Part shown: piece after piece, positions 24,901 to 36,057 of the stretch
Numbering within the stretch: position 1 is the stretch's first letter
How the letters are laid out: every line of letters begins with the position of its first letter
Assembly (NCBI RefSeq): GCF_021347895.1
Contig: NC_067126.1
Span: 31,260,482-31,324,481 of the forward strand
DNA length: 64,000 nucleotides
From: Acanthochromis polyacanthus
Lineage: Eukaryota; Chordata; Actinopteri; Pomacentridae
Direction: 5' to 3'
Translations under genes and position numbers: made by a program
Notes under the pieces: model-generated
What the model was told of the DNA's origin: nothing
Database searches by the model: none
The model's input: the letters and a program-made list of their open reading frames with translations, nothing else

Positions 24901-26830
24901 CTAAAAGACAAAAAATGAAACAACAGCTCTTGACCAGGCTCTTAAATAATCCTCCACTGACTACTGCTGCAGTTACAATTAATATGGACATGCAACTCAA
25001 TACTGAGACAAATGTTATATGCAGTAAAAGAAATATATTTCCTCATCTTAAACTAAATACATTGAGATGTCTCATCCAGCAAAGACAGTTATTTAAAGAG
25101 TCTGTTTACTCTCAGGGCTTATAACCTCAAATGCTCCATTTTGATGTGTTAAACTCACACATCCATACAATATTTACAATTCCCGGGACACCCTGACGGA
25201 AATACAATAAATGAGATTATCTGCACTTTTTAATGTTGACCCACTTTTTCAGTGTCATCACTCTGTGAGGTTCACTTATCCGGGACTGTCAGCAAATGAT
25301 TGTGTCTCTGAGTATTAATCTCAGTAGGTGGTTTTTCTAAAACATTGAAGGTTTATAAGATACTCACAGCTGTTAATTTATAGTATGATGGTAAAAGCTG
25401 ATCTGTAAGAACGTATCTTTCTATCTTTCTGTGGGGTTTTTCAAAGGCAGTAAAAAGATTTGATTAGTCTTCTCATTAGTTTCACTTCTTCCTGTTTCCA
25501 TTGTAGCAATTTGGCAAATTTAAACATGGTCTGCTGTGCACCTGTGTGCAGAGATACAATTAGATGTGGTTTATATGTGGGTAATATTAAGCCCGTATTG
25601 AGTCATCTCATCAATGAAATTACATAATCTCACTTAAGTAAATTTGAAGTGTTTCTGTGACTTTCCTTGTCACGCAAGGGTGCAGATTTAGAAAGTCGAG
25701 GGCAGAATGTGTTTACTGCTGCTGTCGTCATCGTCAGTATCATGTTGGTGCTTGTTGTTGTTTTGCCTGGTTGGATCAATGCCCTCATTTTTCCTCTGTT
25801 GCAGGTCCAGTGATGAAGCTGCAGCAGAGAACTCCTCGCCGGCGGGGCCAGCAGCCCAAGCTGCTCAACAGCCCTGAAGACAGCCTGTACTACAACCAGC
25901 TAAATGTGAGTTCAAAGTGCCGATAAAGGCCTTTGTCTGACTTTGGTTCCACATGATAATACAATTAAACCTACCTGTGCCAGACCCTGGAGCCCCACCC
26001 CCACGCTTCTCTGCCTCTTGTCTTGAACATGTGCTTATGCTCTTTATCTGTTGCTTTCATGTCAGGATGTCTGCCTTCACGGTGAATAATTGATGTGGTT
26101 TATCAAAGCTGAGCAAGATGCATGCTTCATCAGACTCACTTGAGCCCTTTGATCAGAAAAAAATTATGCTGTGACTTCTGATATTATCAGCATCTGCTCG
26201 CATTCAACACAAAATCACTTTGAATTAAAAATTAATGACTCTCTGCTCATCTTTTGACTGTGTGCTCTTGGCCCTTTCCTCAGAGAACTCTGGATTACCA
26301 GGGGAGCAAGAGGAAGCCGAGAAAACTTGGGTAAATAACTGCTTTCCTACTTACAGCAACTCTAAACAGAGCAGGCCCTTTGTGGAATAGGAGAATCCAG
26401 AAATGGAGTTGTTTTCTTATAATGTAAATGGAGAGCCGAAAATAACAGGCTTTTTATGAGGAGATGCTCTGCGTCATTAGAGAACGGGTTACATATTAGG
26501 CCTTTGTCAGCATGCTAATTTTAATTGTTGAAGGTCTGATTTGTATTTGTACTATAAATGACACCCCGCTTCAGATCGGTACGCTTAAGAAAACGCCTGA
26601 ACGCCTCATTGCTGCATCTGCAAATATTGTTTTTCTTCTAAACGTCTAGTATTTAACTGAATCTCTCTGTTCTGTATCCCAGTAACTTCTCACCACATTC
26701 TTGTCTTCTTTCACATCACAGTCAAATCAAAGTGCTGGATGGAGAAGATGAGTACTACAAATTACTGTCAACTGTGGAGTCAATCCCTGAGGAAGAGTAC
26801 GCGACCGCCCCCCACTCCCACCCTTTCTAG
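3902..26830 (+). CDS. MYO3B: Myosin IIIb, C-terminal part (12 coding exons, 5' incomplete)
   Basis: Class III unconventional myosin, an actin motor of inner-ear hair-cell stereocilia and photoreceptors; family members carry an N-terminal kinase, which is not in the window. Exons: 3902-3981, 5956-6033, 7915-8120, 11114-11225, 11440-11602, 12015-12095, 13524-13620, 14979-15030, 15924-16047, 25805-25905, 26284-26330, 26722-26830. All have AG/GT borders and join in one frame, giving 415 full codons plus the stop. In order they encode loop 2, the motor core with FVRCIKPN, the converter ([16 protein letters not shown]), three IQ motifs, a charged linker, and a tail with [18 protein letters not shown] and [16 protein letters not shown]. 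The tail ends about 20 residues after the latter motif, so the actin-binding THDII of MYO3A is absent. That and the tail sequence favour MYO3B over MYO3A. MYO3B-SP5-GAD1 synteny agrees. Confidence 0.93.
5956..6033 (+). CDS. MYO3B: MYO3B exon: end of loop 2 and entry to lower 50K
   Basis: Encodes 26 whole codons, [20 protein letters not shown] then VASYFR, with acceptor gtgttcag and donor gtaggt. The motif [15 protein letters not shown] is typical of class III myosins directly before [10 protein letters not shown], which begins the next exon. Both ends are phase 0. Confidence 0.9.
7915..8120 (+). CDS. MYO3B: MYO3B exon: motor core with FVRCIKPN
   Basis: Begins [20 protein letters not shown] and contains IKPNDDRQ and the relay/SH helix region [20 protein letters not shown], ending FVN plus AG of a split Arg codon. 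This is the most conserved exon in the window and on its own identifies a myosin motor domain. Donor is gtaaga, acceptor tttctgcag. Confidence 0.97.
9752..9791. repeat. AATAG pentanucleotide repeat
   Basis: About eight copies of the 5-bp unit AATAG run directly into agctttattgtcatcataca. In many teleosts this combination forms one end of a dispersed repeat. It lies in the MYO3B intron 8121-11113. Confidence 0.85.
9752..10095. mobile_element. Degenerate teleost interspersed repeat
   Basis: The AATAG tract, the phrase ctttattgtcatcatacatg, and the far end ttgagttcagaagtctgatggccc match the layout of a common teleost repeat whose far end reads 'gtctgatggc'. No open reading frame remains. The element class is not certain from the sequence alone. 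Confidence 0.5.
11114..11225 (+). CDS. MYO3B: MYO3B exon: converter region
   Basis: Completes the split Arg codon and reads [20 protein letters not shown], then [17 protein letters not shown]. The final GKTK|VF junction is a general myosin signature just before the lever arm. The upstream intron (8121-11113) carries an AATAG-tailed repeat. Confidence 0.95.
11440..11602 (+). CDS. MYO3B: MYO3B exon: end of converter and first IQ motif
   Basis: Reads [20 protein letters not shown], followed by an IQ-type segment centred on [18 protein letters not shown], and ends GAIIIQS plus G of a split Ala codon, which opens the second IQ motif. IQ motifs bind calmodulin or myosin light chains and form the lever arm. 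Donor is gtacgc. Confidence 0.96.
12015..12095 (+). CDS. MYO3B: MYO3B exon: second IQ motif, 81-nt symmetric exon
   Basis: Completes IQS-A and reads [20 protein letters not shown], then AVRIQS plus G. The exon is 81 nt and starts and ends in the same phase, with IQS|A on both sides. Removing it would therefore leave the frame intact and shorten the lever arm by one IQ unit. Acceptor is cattttttag, donor gtaaag. Confidence 0.92.
13524..13620 (+). CDS. MYO3B: MYO3B exon: third IQ motif and start of linker
   Basis: Completes Ala and reads [20 protein letters not shown], then [11 protein letters not shown] plus GG of a Gly codon. With the AVRIQS end of the previous exon this makes a third IQ motif ([12 protein letters not shown]). 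Acceptor is atcctgcgcag, donor gtgagt. Confidence 0.88.
14979..15030 (+). CDS. MYO3B: MYO3B exon: tail linker
   Basis: Small 52-nt exon reading (G)[17 protein letters not shown] between tttgacag and gtaagt. Frame fits both neighbours. The linker between the IQ motifs and the tail motif is poorly conserved in class III myosins, so support comes from splice signals and phase rather than from recognised sequence. Confidence 0.75.
15924..16047 (+). CDS. MYO3B: MYO3B exon: charged tail linker
   Basis: Reads [20 protein letters not shown], then [21 protein letters not shown] plus G, between tcaag and gtaagc. It is strongly hydrophilic. It joins in phase to the tail exon at 25805 (G|GT gives Gly). 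The following intron is 9757 nt, by far the longest complete one here, and could hold exons I did not recognise. Confidence 0.72.
16048..25804 (+). other. Long MYO3B intron (9.8 kb)
   Basis: Contains no exon that I can support. A less AT-rich stretch at about 16440-16860 has repeated ATTA/TAAT cores (near 16455, 16555 and 16577) and lacks low-complexity sequence, so it may be a conserved non-coding element. At 18917-18960 there is a CAC/CAG triplet tract, and at about 19970-20030 a GT-rich run. A degenerate teleost repeat lies at about 21240-21400 and is listed separately. Confidence 0.5.
21241..21400. mobile_element. Degenerate teleost interspersed repeat
   Basis: The order of cagttttattgatataat, ctcatgacactttacag, and ggacaaggaaaaaccctccg followed by gcag matches a repeat family seen widely in teleosts ('...gcactttaca...ggcaaggaaaaactcc...ggcagaacc'). 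It lies in the 9.8-kb MYO3B intron. Confidence 0.5.
25805..25905 (+). CDS. MYO3B: MYO3B exon: tail homology region, first part
   Basis: Reads (G)[20 protein letters not shown], then [13 protein letters not shown], between ctgttgcag and gtgagt. RTPRRR.QQPK.L.SPED..YYNQLN is the class III tail homology domain I signature. In mammals this domain binds espin-1, which gives actin bundling and motor localisation at stereocilia tips. Confidence 0.95.
26284..26330 (+). CDS. MYO3B: MYO3B exon: tail homology region, middle
   Basis: A 47-nt exon reading [15 protein letters not shown] plus GG, between ttcctcag and gtaaat. The motif [21 protein letters not shown], which spans this junction, is conserved between fish and mammalian MYO3B. 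Confidence 0.95.
26722..26830 (+). CDS. MYO3B: MYO3B last coding exon
   Basis: Completes Gly and reads [20 protein letters not shown], then [15 protein letters not shown] and TAG at 26828-26830. The acceptor is ttcacatcacag. The protein stops shortly after the tail homology motif, as in MYO3B. Several alternative tails are known in the family, so other 3' exons cannot be excluded. Confidence 0.93.
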
Positions 26831-27265
26831 TGGGCCTCCCGTCAGTCAGAGCTGAGCCTTACAACCATGTCAGCCGGTAAGACAGACGCATGAGACGTGT
26901 AGACAGACACTCCAAAGAACATCCTCAGTGTTGGATGTGCTTTGGTATGTGGAGCAAGCAGCAGTGGTGCAGGCGATGCAAAGTGGTCAGTGGGAGTATT
27001 ACAACAGTTTTCTATAAACACTGTGCCATTTTCTCTCTAGTAAACTATGATAGCTTCTTCTTTTTGCTCAAATTTTGCAAGAATCCACTCTTTCATGTAG
27101 AAAACTAAACTTACTTCTAATCTTTTCATGCTGCTGGTGAGCCTCTACCATGTGGCAAAATTTATCACATTGTTTTGTCATTTTTCTAGAGGCTGAAATC
27201 CTGCACTAAATAAGAAATTGCCATTCAGCGTACAAACTGCTGTGAAATGGTACAGATGTTGCATC

Positions 27266-27275
27266 AATAAATAAA
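27266..27275 (+). terminator. Candidate polyadenylation signals of MYO3B
   Basis: Two overlapping AATAAA hexamers lie about 440 nt after the MYO3B stop codon, the first clear pair downstream. AATAAA is frequent in AT-rich DNA, so this is only a candidate. Confidence 0.35.
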
Positions 27276-28609
27276 TTAATGACAATAGACATAACAAAGA
27301 ATGCACCATCGTGGGGTTTATGAGGGGAGGAGGGGACTCATTAATAAAAACATTTTGCCAAGTCACAATGAAACACTTGAACTAGAGCATCCACTCTTCT
27401 GAAATATTGTGCCAGATTTTTAGCGATCGTTTCAATCATCCATGTATCTGTTAATGGCTTTATTGATACATTTATTTAATGTATGACGTTAAGATAATGA
27501 CAAATGTTAGTGATAAAATTGTCTCCTCGTCTGTCTGGTTTGCATTAAAAAAGAAATCCAGTTTATAACGACATGAACTGAAGCAAGCCAAGAGTTGGGG
27601 TTCACTAATAGTAATTGTTATTATTCATTTCTGTTGTTTTGCTAATGGAATAATTGGCCCATTATGTCAGAGCTGCTCTACATTCACAACAAGGAGCTCC
27701 TCATTTTGCAGGCTGGATGCTTCTAAATTCAGCGCTGTTAACCTGACGTGGAAACATCTGAATTTTCGAGCATTATGTCTACTGTCTAAGACGGATCCAG
27801 AGACAAATCCTCGTGAAACCCAAAACTCTTTCGACGAGTTCTCCCACAGCGAGTTGCCTGTAGTTAGAGGGGCTTTGTGCTGTCTGAGTGCTAGAATCAC
27901 CACACAGAGCTTCACAGAGGCAGAGCTAGACCTCACTTTGAATTTCACCCTAAATACAGGAATTTTCTTTTAAGATGTGAAGTGTCGGAAATGCAGGGCT
28001 GGCGAGTTGATTTGTAGAGCTTTTTTTTTTTTCTTTTCAATTTGCATATCATTTACTGCATCTCCCTTTGTTGACACCCGAGGGCCTGAGAGGAGATTTT
28101 GATCTTAATAGGAAGAGTAGGGTGGTATGACTGAGGATCTCATCCTCCTTATACTCAGCGGGGAAAACATTAGAGCTCTGCCTTGATAGCGAGACCGGCT
28201 TCACTTAGGTTCAGATTCGCAGGAATCCTGGTGGGTTTAAAGAGGCCCAAAGTGTTCATCAAGTCCTGCAGCTCAGATCTGTGAGGGTCAGACTCAGGTT
28301 GAGACACTGACGACTGACTCATCACCAAAACATCTCTGATCATATGTGCTATTTTCTTTCTTTTCCAACTATAAGTCCAGATCTTCTGAAATTTTATTAT
28401 AGGTAAAACTTCTTACAAGAGAAATTTGAGTTGGTTTTGACTCCACTGGTTTTGTCACTTGACAACATTGTGGTTCTAACCCTGTAATTTTCCAACCATA
28501 ACTATGCTGTTTGTTGTTTCAAACAGCCACAATGCTTGTAGAGTGAATGCGGTTAATTCAGACAGTTTGAAACGTCTTTTGACACATCTCCTGAAGTAAA
28601 ACAGACTAT

Positions 28610-29052
28610 TTAGTATTAGACAAAGTATAAAGATCTTTTACATTGATAAAAGTAGATATACAACAATTTAAAAGTACTGCATTACAATGAAGAGACCTGC
28701 AGTACATTCCAAAGTGATGGCAGGAAAATTAAGTTCAAAGTATGGACTCTTTATGCAGAAAGTCACTCCAGTCATTTTTATATTATTGGACTCAAATCAA
28801 TAATGCATGATGTGTAAGCAGCATTTTATCACTAGTTCATTTTTTTAAATTTCAAGTGTTGGCAGTTAATCTACAACAATGCATTGTTTTTGCTATTATT
28901 TTAGGTTTTGTTCCTAATAACTGCATCTGTTTAATACATCTAGTGGAGTAAACTGAAATATAGTAAAGTAAAAGTATAAAGTAATAGCATTAAATAGAAT
29001 TACATAAGTAAAGTTTCCATACATAAGAAGAGTACTTGAGTAAATGTACTTC
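28610..29052 (+). mobile_element. Percomorph interspersed repeat, copy 1
   Basis: Key phrases in order are aaaagtactgcattacaat, actctttatgcagaaagtca, gtaagcagcattttatcact, tctacaacaatgcat, tagtggagtaaactg, agtataaagtaatagcat and gagtacttgagtaaatgtac. The same ordered phrases mark a very common repeat in percomorph genomes, rich in 'aagtact' motifs. No coding capacity is seen, so it is probably a non-autonomous element. A second copy sits at 63345-63625. Confidence 0.75.
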
Positions 29053-32009
29053 TTACACAGGCAGAAAAATCCGTCATTACTGAATTAAATGTTAAAATAA
29101 TTTTGATCTAAAAGCTACATTCTTGTCTTATGTTAATTGAGTTTGCATAATTACACATAATCGATTTTTTAAAATATGTCCCTTTCACTTTATTGTCACA
29201 TGCAAAAATTCAAAGAGTAATACCCCAGACCACTGGCAGTGTTATAATGTGGTGTCACAGTTAGTTCAGAAGCATTTCACCTCCGGTCGTAGCCACAGAT
29301 CCTGCAATAATTAAAATCCTCGTTGTGCATTACTCCCTTGCTGGGATAGTTGGTTCCTCTGAAGAGCAGTCTGAAATAGGTCACCCCAGCACCCTGTAGT
29401 GCATCTTAAAAGTACACTGAATCAATTAAGTGTGATCATGCTCCCTTGATTATTTTGGCCCTGTTTTACCACAGAGAGGAATTTCAAATAGGCTCGCTAG
29501 TTTGAATAACAAGGTTGGACTGTGGTGACAAATGGTGCCAGAGTGGGTGTTTCTTCTCCTGTTTTTCCCTGCCAAATTAACTCCCTGGCTGATTGCCTGC
29601 TTTAGCATATGAGAGGAGGTGAGCAGAGGTGTGTATGTAATTGGCTTGGATAGCTGATTATGCGCTGCAAAAGGCAAATGTTATGAAATGCTGTCGTCAT
29701 TCAAATGAAAGATGTTCTGACCTGATGAACCGAAGCTTCTGTGTTTTGCACGGACTCCTGGTTGTCTTACGGGTCTGCAGGCAGGACGCCGAGGAACAGA
29801 CGCAGTGTCAAGTCAGCGTTCGAGGCCTGACACCTGTGTTTTCTTTAATACTTTTTCGTAAATCCAGCTCCCTCTTGTTTTCCCTCATTAAATCTGACAA
29901 CATCTGGTGTGCGGGAGAGCACTTCTTTAATGTGGCTAACGTTACTGCTGGTGTTATTCTTGCCATTTTAGCTATTTGCTTCATGAGCCGCACTTTCATT
30001 AAAGCTACATCCAAGGCAGCCCCAAACACTCTTATCCAAAGTTTTAAACCACCTTCATGAAAATCGCTCGAGCTGCAGCCTTAACAAATGATGAAAAGCT
30101 TTTATTTTCTAAAGAAGCATACTTACCTTTTCACCTAATAGTGATGTCTCACTTCAAAGAGAGAACACGATTAGGCCAACATTGTCCTGTTTCTATATCC
30201 TTTGAGTTCAAAGGGAGAGTTTCAATACAGCATTTCATGTGCAGCCTTTTCAAATACTGTTTTAATGCAGTTTACGTGCTTTTGATACCCAGATGTGTCA
30301 GATTTTCACCACACTAGAATATATCACACTCTATTTTGGTTGCATAGTTTCTTTCTGTAAGGAAAGAATTAATGCCAGGTCTTGTTTCATGATGTTTTTT
30401 TGTTCCCACAAACTTCAATTACAGAGGACGAACAAATACCTAAAATAGCTACAAACTCAGCATTGTGATGCTGTTTGCTGGCTAATGATTGAAGAGAGTG
30501 ACACACATGAGCGTCAACCAGATGCCAGATGTACGTGGAGGGCTCTGAGCAAAAGAAACATTCCCTAAAGACGGCATTAATAAAGAAACTGGTTGAGCCG
30601 GGTAGCAACACAGAGTAAGAGGCATAGAGGAAGGAGGAGATAAAAGAGTCTGTTGAGTACATACATCAAAGGTCTCTTAATGACAAGGGATGCCATTAGG
30701 GTTACAGTGGCTTTTGTTTCAGCTTCCTCTCACCTGCAGTTTGTTGAGGGCGCTTTATGCACTGTTTTGTTGTTAACATTTGCATGATTATAAAATGCAT
30801 GCATGTGGGGATAAGAGTTCCTTCCCGGCTGCTAATCTTAAGAGGTGGCCAAATGTTTTGGTCAGAATTACAGCTTCCTTTTCATTTGCAGGAGACACAT
30901 GTAACCCTTCAGTTTCCTCCCGCTGTAAAGAGGGATAAAGCTAGAAAAGGCTTACATAGAACAATAGAAACAATCTGGAAAAGCTGTTATCCTGTATGCC
31001 ATGAAATTTATTGACTTAAAAGTTTTCTTGGTGCCTCCGGTGCTGGAATGGGATTTGACAAATCAGAGCGTGAAATTATGATTAGCCTCTCTCAGTTTGT
31101 AGACGGAGCGGGGCACTAGCAGACTTGGCATGGCCAAAGGTGTAACCTGTTTTGTTTTGCCCCAGCATTGCTTTCCCAGATGGTGGGACCAGCTGCCATT
31201 GAATAAACGCTGGACTGATAACAGTGTGAGAATTACTACGACCTTGTTTCAGTTTTGGGATGCACAACAGAAAGCTTGTCTTTTTTGTTACCGCCAGGAG
31301 GGACTGTAACGGTCACCTGGTGTTCAACCAGAAGACCTTTTGATTGCGGTCAAACTAAAATAGCGTCCAGTGTAAGTATTTTAATATGTGTATAATAGGT
31401 CTCTTATTTCAGTTATTCTTGGTTTTGTCTATTTTCTGTTTCTGTTTTCGCTCTATTTCCCCAAAGATAATCATCACCAGCCACAACCACAACTGTACTA
31501 ATATGTTGCAGTTGTCTTTTTTTCCATTGACATTTACTGATATTATTAAAGAGCTACATAGTGCTTATACACAAATTGTGTTTTTCAGTAACAGGTTGAG
31601 TACATATATATAAAATTGTGGTGGGGTTTGGCAGTGTTTGAGATATTTTTCATACAGTTTTAACAAAAGGGTAAGTTTTCCATTAAGTTCTCTCTTATTT
31701 TTTGTATCTCTGAAAGTAACCGAGGCTGCATTTTCTATTAATTTTGACAAAACAAAGATTTTCTCATTAAAGAGCCGGCTCAACATATTAGCTTCACATT
31801 GATCAAATCGGATTAGGAATCTTCAACTAACCTTTTCCAGATGTATGACTCTTCAACAGTGGAAATGAAAGGAAATTCATCCTCACAAACAGAAAGATAA
31901 AAAAAAAAAATCACTTAATGCTGCTCTTCAGAAGTACCTTCATATCTGCCAAAGGTCTTGTAGAGTTCTGAACTGAACACCTTGACTCCTCTGCCATTTC
32001 TGCAAATTA

Positions 32010-32130
32010 TAGTTTTGTCCAACCAATGTATCAGTTGGCTGATATTATCGATAATTATTGGACTATCCCAGCGTATCACTGGTTATGTGTTGTCTGATAT
32101 ATATTGATCAAAACTGTCTCTTACAGAACA
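32010..32130. repeat. Possible interspersed repeat with gatatt/gatata motifs
   Basis: Contains ggctgatattatcgataatt and gtctgatatatattgatc, resembling the 'ccgatat' class of teleost repeats. Degenerate; low certainty. Confidence 0.3.
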
Positions 32131-33380
32131 CAATGCAGAAATACATGCTTGAGGACATTTAGAAATGATCTCATGTAGTTTGTCCAGCAGAGCAGCTCTG
32201 ACTCTATTTTTATAATGCATTCAGCACTGTCAGCAGCACATGTAGCAGAGAACATATCATAGATGAGCAGAAGATGGCGTGGATTCAAGCTTTGTCTTTG
32301 TAATTTGCTAACTAGTTTGTGAAATATGTTGCTGGATTGTTAATATAAATGACCCCATCATATATCCTTTACAATATATATAACATTTTTAAAAATTGTT
32401 TCAACAATTAATTATGCCAGAATTTCTTACTCTTTAAAATTCATATTGGCCCCAAAAATCCAAGTAATCGTCTCCCTAATATAAAAAATGTTTTGCAATG
32501 TGCATCATTAAATGCTGTAATGTCAGAACATGCTTACAAACCTGTACTGATGCTAAATATTTTCGCAAATATTAACACACTCTTGTTATTTTGCCTATTT
32601 CTGACAATTTCCTCTGATGTTGAAGTGTCTATTGATAAAAAAAAAGTGTCTCAGATTTCCCACATTATGTCATTGCCACCTGCTCCACAGCAGCACAAGC
32701 TTAAGGCTCTTTTTTAGCAATACCTGTTTTGCTCAATCACCCCGGAGCAGCAACAAAACACAAGCTTTTCCAGCACCAGAAATATGTAGTAAACAAGTAT
32801 TTAAAAACCCAAGCATGATAAACAAGTTGCCCTTAAAAGCTGACAGCACTTGAACATCTCAGGGTTGTTTTGTCTGCAGCGTCTCAGTTTGATGATTGGA
32901 GGTGATGCCTTTTTTGTTGTAATTTTTCCTGGGAGAGCACTGCAGGCTGTAACCCTGTACATCATCATAGAGGGGGAGCATTTTCCTCTTTAAGGATGGA
33001 TTAACGCATCCAGGGTGGGCTGAGGGAAGGTAAAATGACCTGTCCCGCCTTACGTGACCCCGGGCCAACCCTGCACACTGCCGAGGCTTTGCTGTTTGCT
33101 CTTGAATATGCAGAGATCCCCGGCTTCATAGGCTCAGAAGAGAGAAAAGGGGGAAAAAACGAGTTGTATCGCGTTGCAGGGAAAATTAGTGAGACCAAAG
33201 TTGGAGTTTCTGTGTGTTGGGGGCTGCGAACAATGGCAGCTTTCTGTCAGACAGCAACTTCAAAGGTCTGCTGAGTGACTGCTCTGAGTTATACTTTGTT
33301 GTAGATCACTGAGGAAATTCACAGATGTTTTCTCATACGAGACACCATTATAGCGGCTCAAGTACCCAGTAGCCTCAAGC

Positions 33381-33480
33381 ATCTCTCCCTCCCCCCTCCT
33401 CCCCTCTCTCTCTCTTTCTGTCTCTCCCACACACTCACTCTCACTCTCACACCCCCTCACCCCGCCCTCCCCCCTCCCAT
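33381..33480. repeat. Pyrimidine-rich low-complexity tract
   Basis: About 100 bases almost free of purines on the + strand, made of CTCTCC, CCCTCC and CACTCTCA blocks. Such mirror-like polypyrimidine tracts can form triplex DNA. No coding evidence. Confidence 0.8.
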
Positions 33481-34560
33481 CCCCAATTCTCTGATATCTC
33501 TCGTATGAGACAGATGTGGAACCTGTTTTCTCTCCAACTGTCCAGAGAATATGGAAAGTTAGAAGAAAAAAAAAAAGGGTTCACGTTGTGGCGTTGCTCC
33601 ACAACTCTGTCAGATCTACAGTTCTCACTGTCAGAATATCAAGATCGTACACACTTCTCACATCCACTGTGGGTCAGTAGAATAAGGTGTTATTGCAATG
33701 ATCCTAATGCAAAATTTAACAAAGGAGTGGAAAGTGTTTTACGTGTGCTGCATAATGTAGTTTTTCTGTCTTTCCTGCAGATTGCCTTCTTCTCCTTCGG
33801 ACAGGACCAAAACAAACTGCATCTCAACATCACACTTGACATCTATTGTAAATTTTTATTTATTTCTACTAAACTGCTGTTTTTAAGAGTCAAATAAATG
33901 TGTTTAAACTACTACTATTGTTTGTCAGTGTGTTTCTTTTTATGATCCCTGGTGACTCCTGATATTTTCCCATTGTGTGAAAAATGTTATGATACAGATA
34001 TTTACGGTCATTTCTTCTACACACTATTACGTAGGTCATAAAGGGCTCAAACTTTGATATGTTTTTATCTCTCTTTAACTTAGAAAATATCTTTCTGTCG
34101 TTAAAACTAATGGAATCGTATAAACACCTGCTGTCATTTACACATATATTACCAACTAATGGGATGAAAATAACAAACTTTACCAGAATGAGTCACTTCT
34201 TGAACTTTTTAAAGCAGATATATATTTTTTGAAACACCGATTCTTCCGTTCTTGTTTACCTCCTTGTTTTCTTTGATCACAAACCATTCCATAATTTTTA
34301 ATACTCTGCATCTCCCTAAATGCAGCTTTGGGCACGTTTGCTCTTCTTAGCAGCACCTCTGTTGATCAACTCTCTGCTTTCTGCTTTAAAGGACTGGATG
34401 AAATACTTGGATGGTTCTGACTGATTCCATGTTCAAACCTTTGAGTATACTGGCAGAAAACTATTGCAATGGAGGTTCCTCCAATTTAATTTTCCCATCA
34501 AATGCTGCAGGAAAAATTTTCCTTCAGCCAAACCACTGCTGAGGTAACCCTGTAAAACTT

Positions 34561-34594
34561 GAGGCTTGGCCATAAGACGGCACAGGTTTGGAGC
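34561..34594 (+). repeat. 34-bp perfect inverted repeat, left copy
   Basis: Begins gaggcttggccataagacgg and ends caggtttggagc. It is the exact reverse complement of 36024-36057. Similarity stops abruptly on both sides. Confidence 0.95.
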
Positions 34595-34930
34595 AAGTAA
34601 ATTACCTCGGGGACTGGACATTGTGTCAAGCACACAGTCATGAATTTCTTACAAACTATATCAAAGTCCTGCTCAGCCAAATCCATCCCTCAGCTGGAGT
34701 CCTATTGAGATGCATTAAAATGTAAGAACCTGCTTTTAGGGCTGAACCGAGCATCTCAAAGGAACATATCAATAATTTGTTAATGCTGATGGCTCACAAA
34801 ATTCATGCAGTTGTCATGTATGGCTGAAATTTGCCTTGCATGGCATGACAGCTCACGTGTAAAGCAGATTTATTTGAAAATCCAGCCTAAATCAGAATTA
34901 ATATCTGCTACTTTAATGTCCATACTTCAT

Positions 34931-34950
34931 TGCTGCTGCTGCTGCTGCTG
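34931..34950. repeat. Short CTG trinucleotide tract
   Basis: Six to seven uninterrupted TGC/CTG units in intergenic DNA. Confidence 0.9.
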
Positions 34951-35961
34951 GGGATCACAGAAAAATCAGAATTTTGTTTAAGTGTAGATTCTCCCTTTAC
35001 TTTAACAGTTGTCTGGTTTGACATACAGTAAGAGAGCAGATTACAACATTTGACATTTATCTGACATTTAAACCTGAAAGCAAAAACTAGCTGACAGCAC
35101 AAATACAAACTTTACGGTGTGGACTGTAAAAATGTTTACCGGTGATGTTTGAGGGGTCTGGTATCTGCTGGTTAAGTTTACAGCATTTAGTCATTTTAAA
35201 ATTCTGCTTTCAGGTACTTTGTGTCAAGTAGTACGATGGTAGTAAGTACAATCCACCTTAAAACTGCATGAGTCTTATTTTGATGTCACTTTGTCATTAG
35301 GTATTTGTTGTGAAGGCTTTTTAACTTGTCACAGGTTTATAAGTACCTTAGAAACCATTTACAAATATTTGATAAATCAACTGCAGTAAACAAGAACAAC
35401 ATTGAGGTTGTCAACTTGTAAAAAAAATAAACTCTTTTGAAGGTATTTATCTCCCACAAACATGACATTTCTATCTTTCCAATCAACTAAACTTGTGCAA
35501 AAAACCCTTTTATTAATGGCTTATTAATGTTTTTCTGCGTCTATTAATGTTTGCCAACATTTATAACTGCATGATCGCCAAATAGAAAGGATAAACACAA
35601 ATCAAATGCATTTTTCACAACCTAGAAACCCCACTGATCCTCACTGAGCCATTAGCTAATTCTGTTTTTACCGTTTTTAGCAAATACACAAAGTGAAAGC
35701 ATGTTCATCATTGAGTTGCTGCTCACATATTTATTAGTGGATGACATCTTTTCATATTGTCTTAGAGAGTTTTGGGTACCAGGTTGTTTACAATCCATCT
35801 TCTCTTTTTTATTCTTTCAGTTTGGTAGCAGGTTAATAAGTCATCAAATCATCTGACTGATAAATTAATAACATCATGTCATGTTGAAGGTGGATGATGA
35901 GGGGATGTTTGTGGTAACCCAGTTTTTCATATTAATGGCTTCTAAGTGAAGAACAAAGCTG

Positions 35962-35999
35962 ATTAAAAGATGTGTTAACCATTAAAAGATGTGTTAACC
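35962..35999. repeat. 19-bp direct tandem duplication
   Basis: The unit attaaaagatgtgttaacc occurs twice back to back, followed by the start of a third (attaa). It lies 25 bp upstream of the right inverted-repeat copy. Confidence 0.9.
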
Positions 36000-36023
36000 A
36001 TTAACAAAGCAACTGTTTTGACG

Positions 36024-36057
36024 GCTCCAAACCTGTGCCGTCTTATGGCCAAGCCTC
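36024..36057 (-). repeat. 34-bp perfect inverted repeat, right copy
   Basis: Begins gctccaaacctgtgccgtct and ends aagcctc; the reverse complement of 34561-34594 without a mismatch. The 5' and 3' flanks of the pair do not show a target-site duplication. Confidence 0.95.

Noticed and set aside
29641..30060. 139-codon open frame on the + strand as a small gene
   Set aside because: No domain, no splice partner, no start context; length is reachable by chance in 64 kb.
33260..33460. Minus-strand open frame with ESECVGETERER sequence
   Set aside because: It is read from the pyrimidine tract and has no other support.
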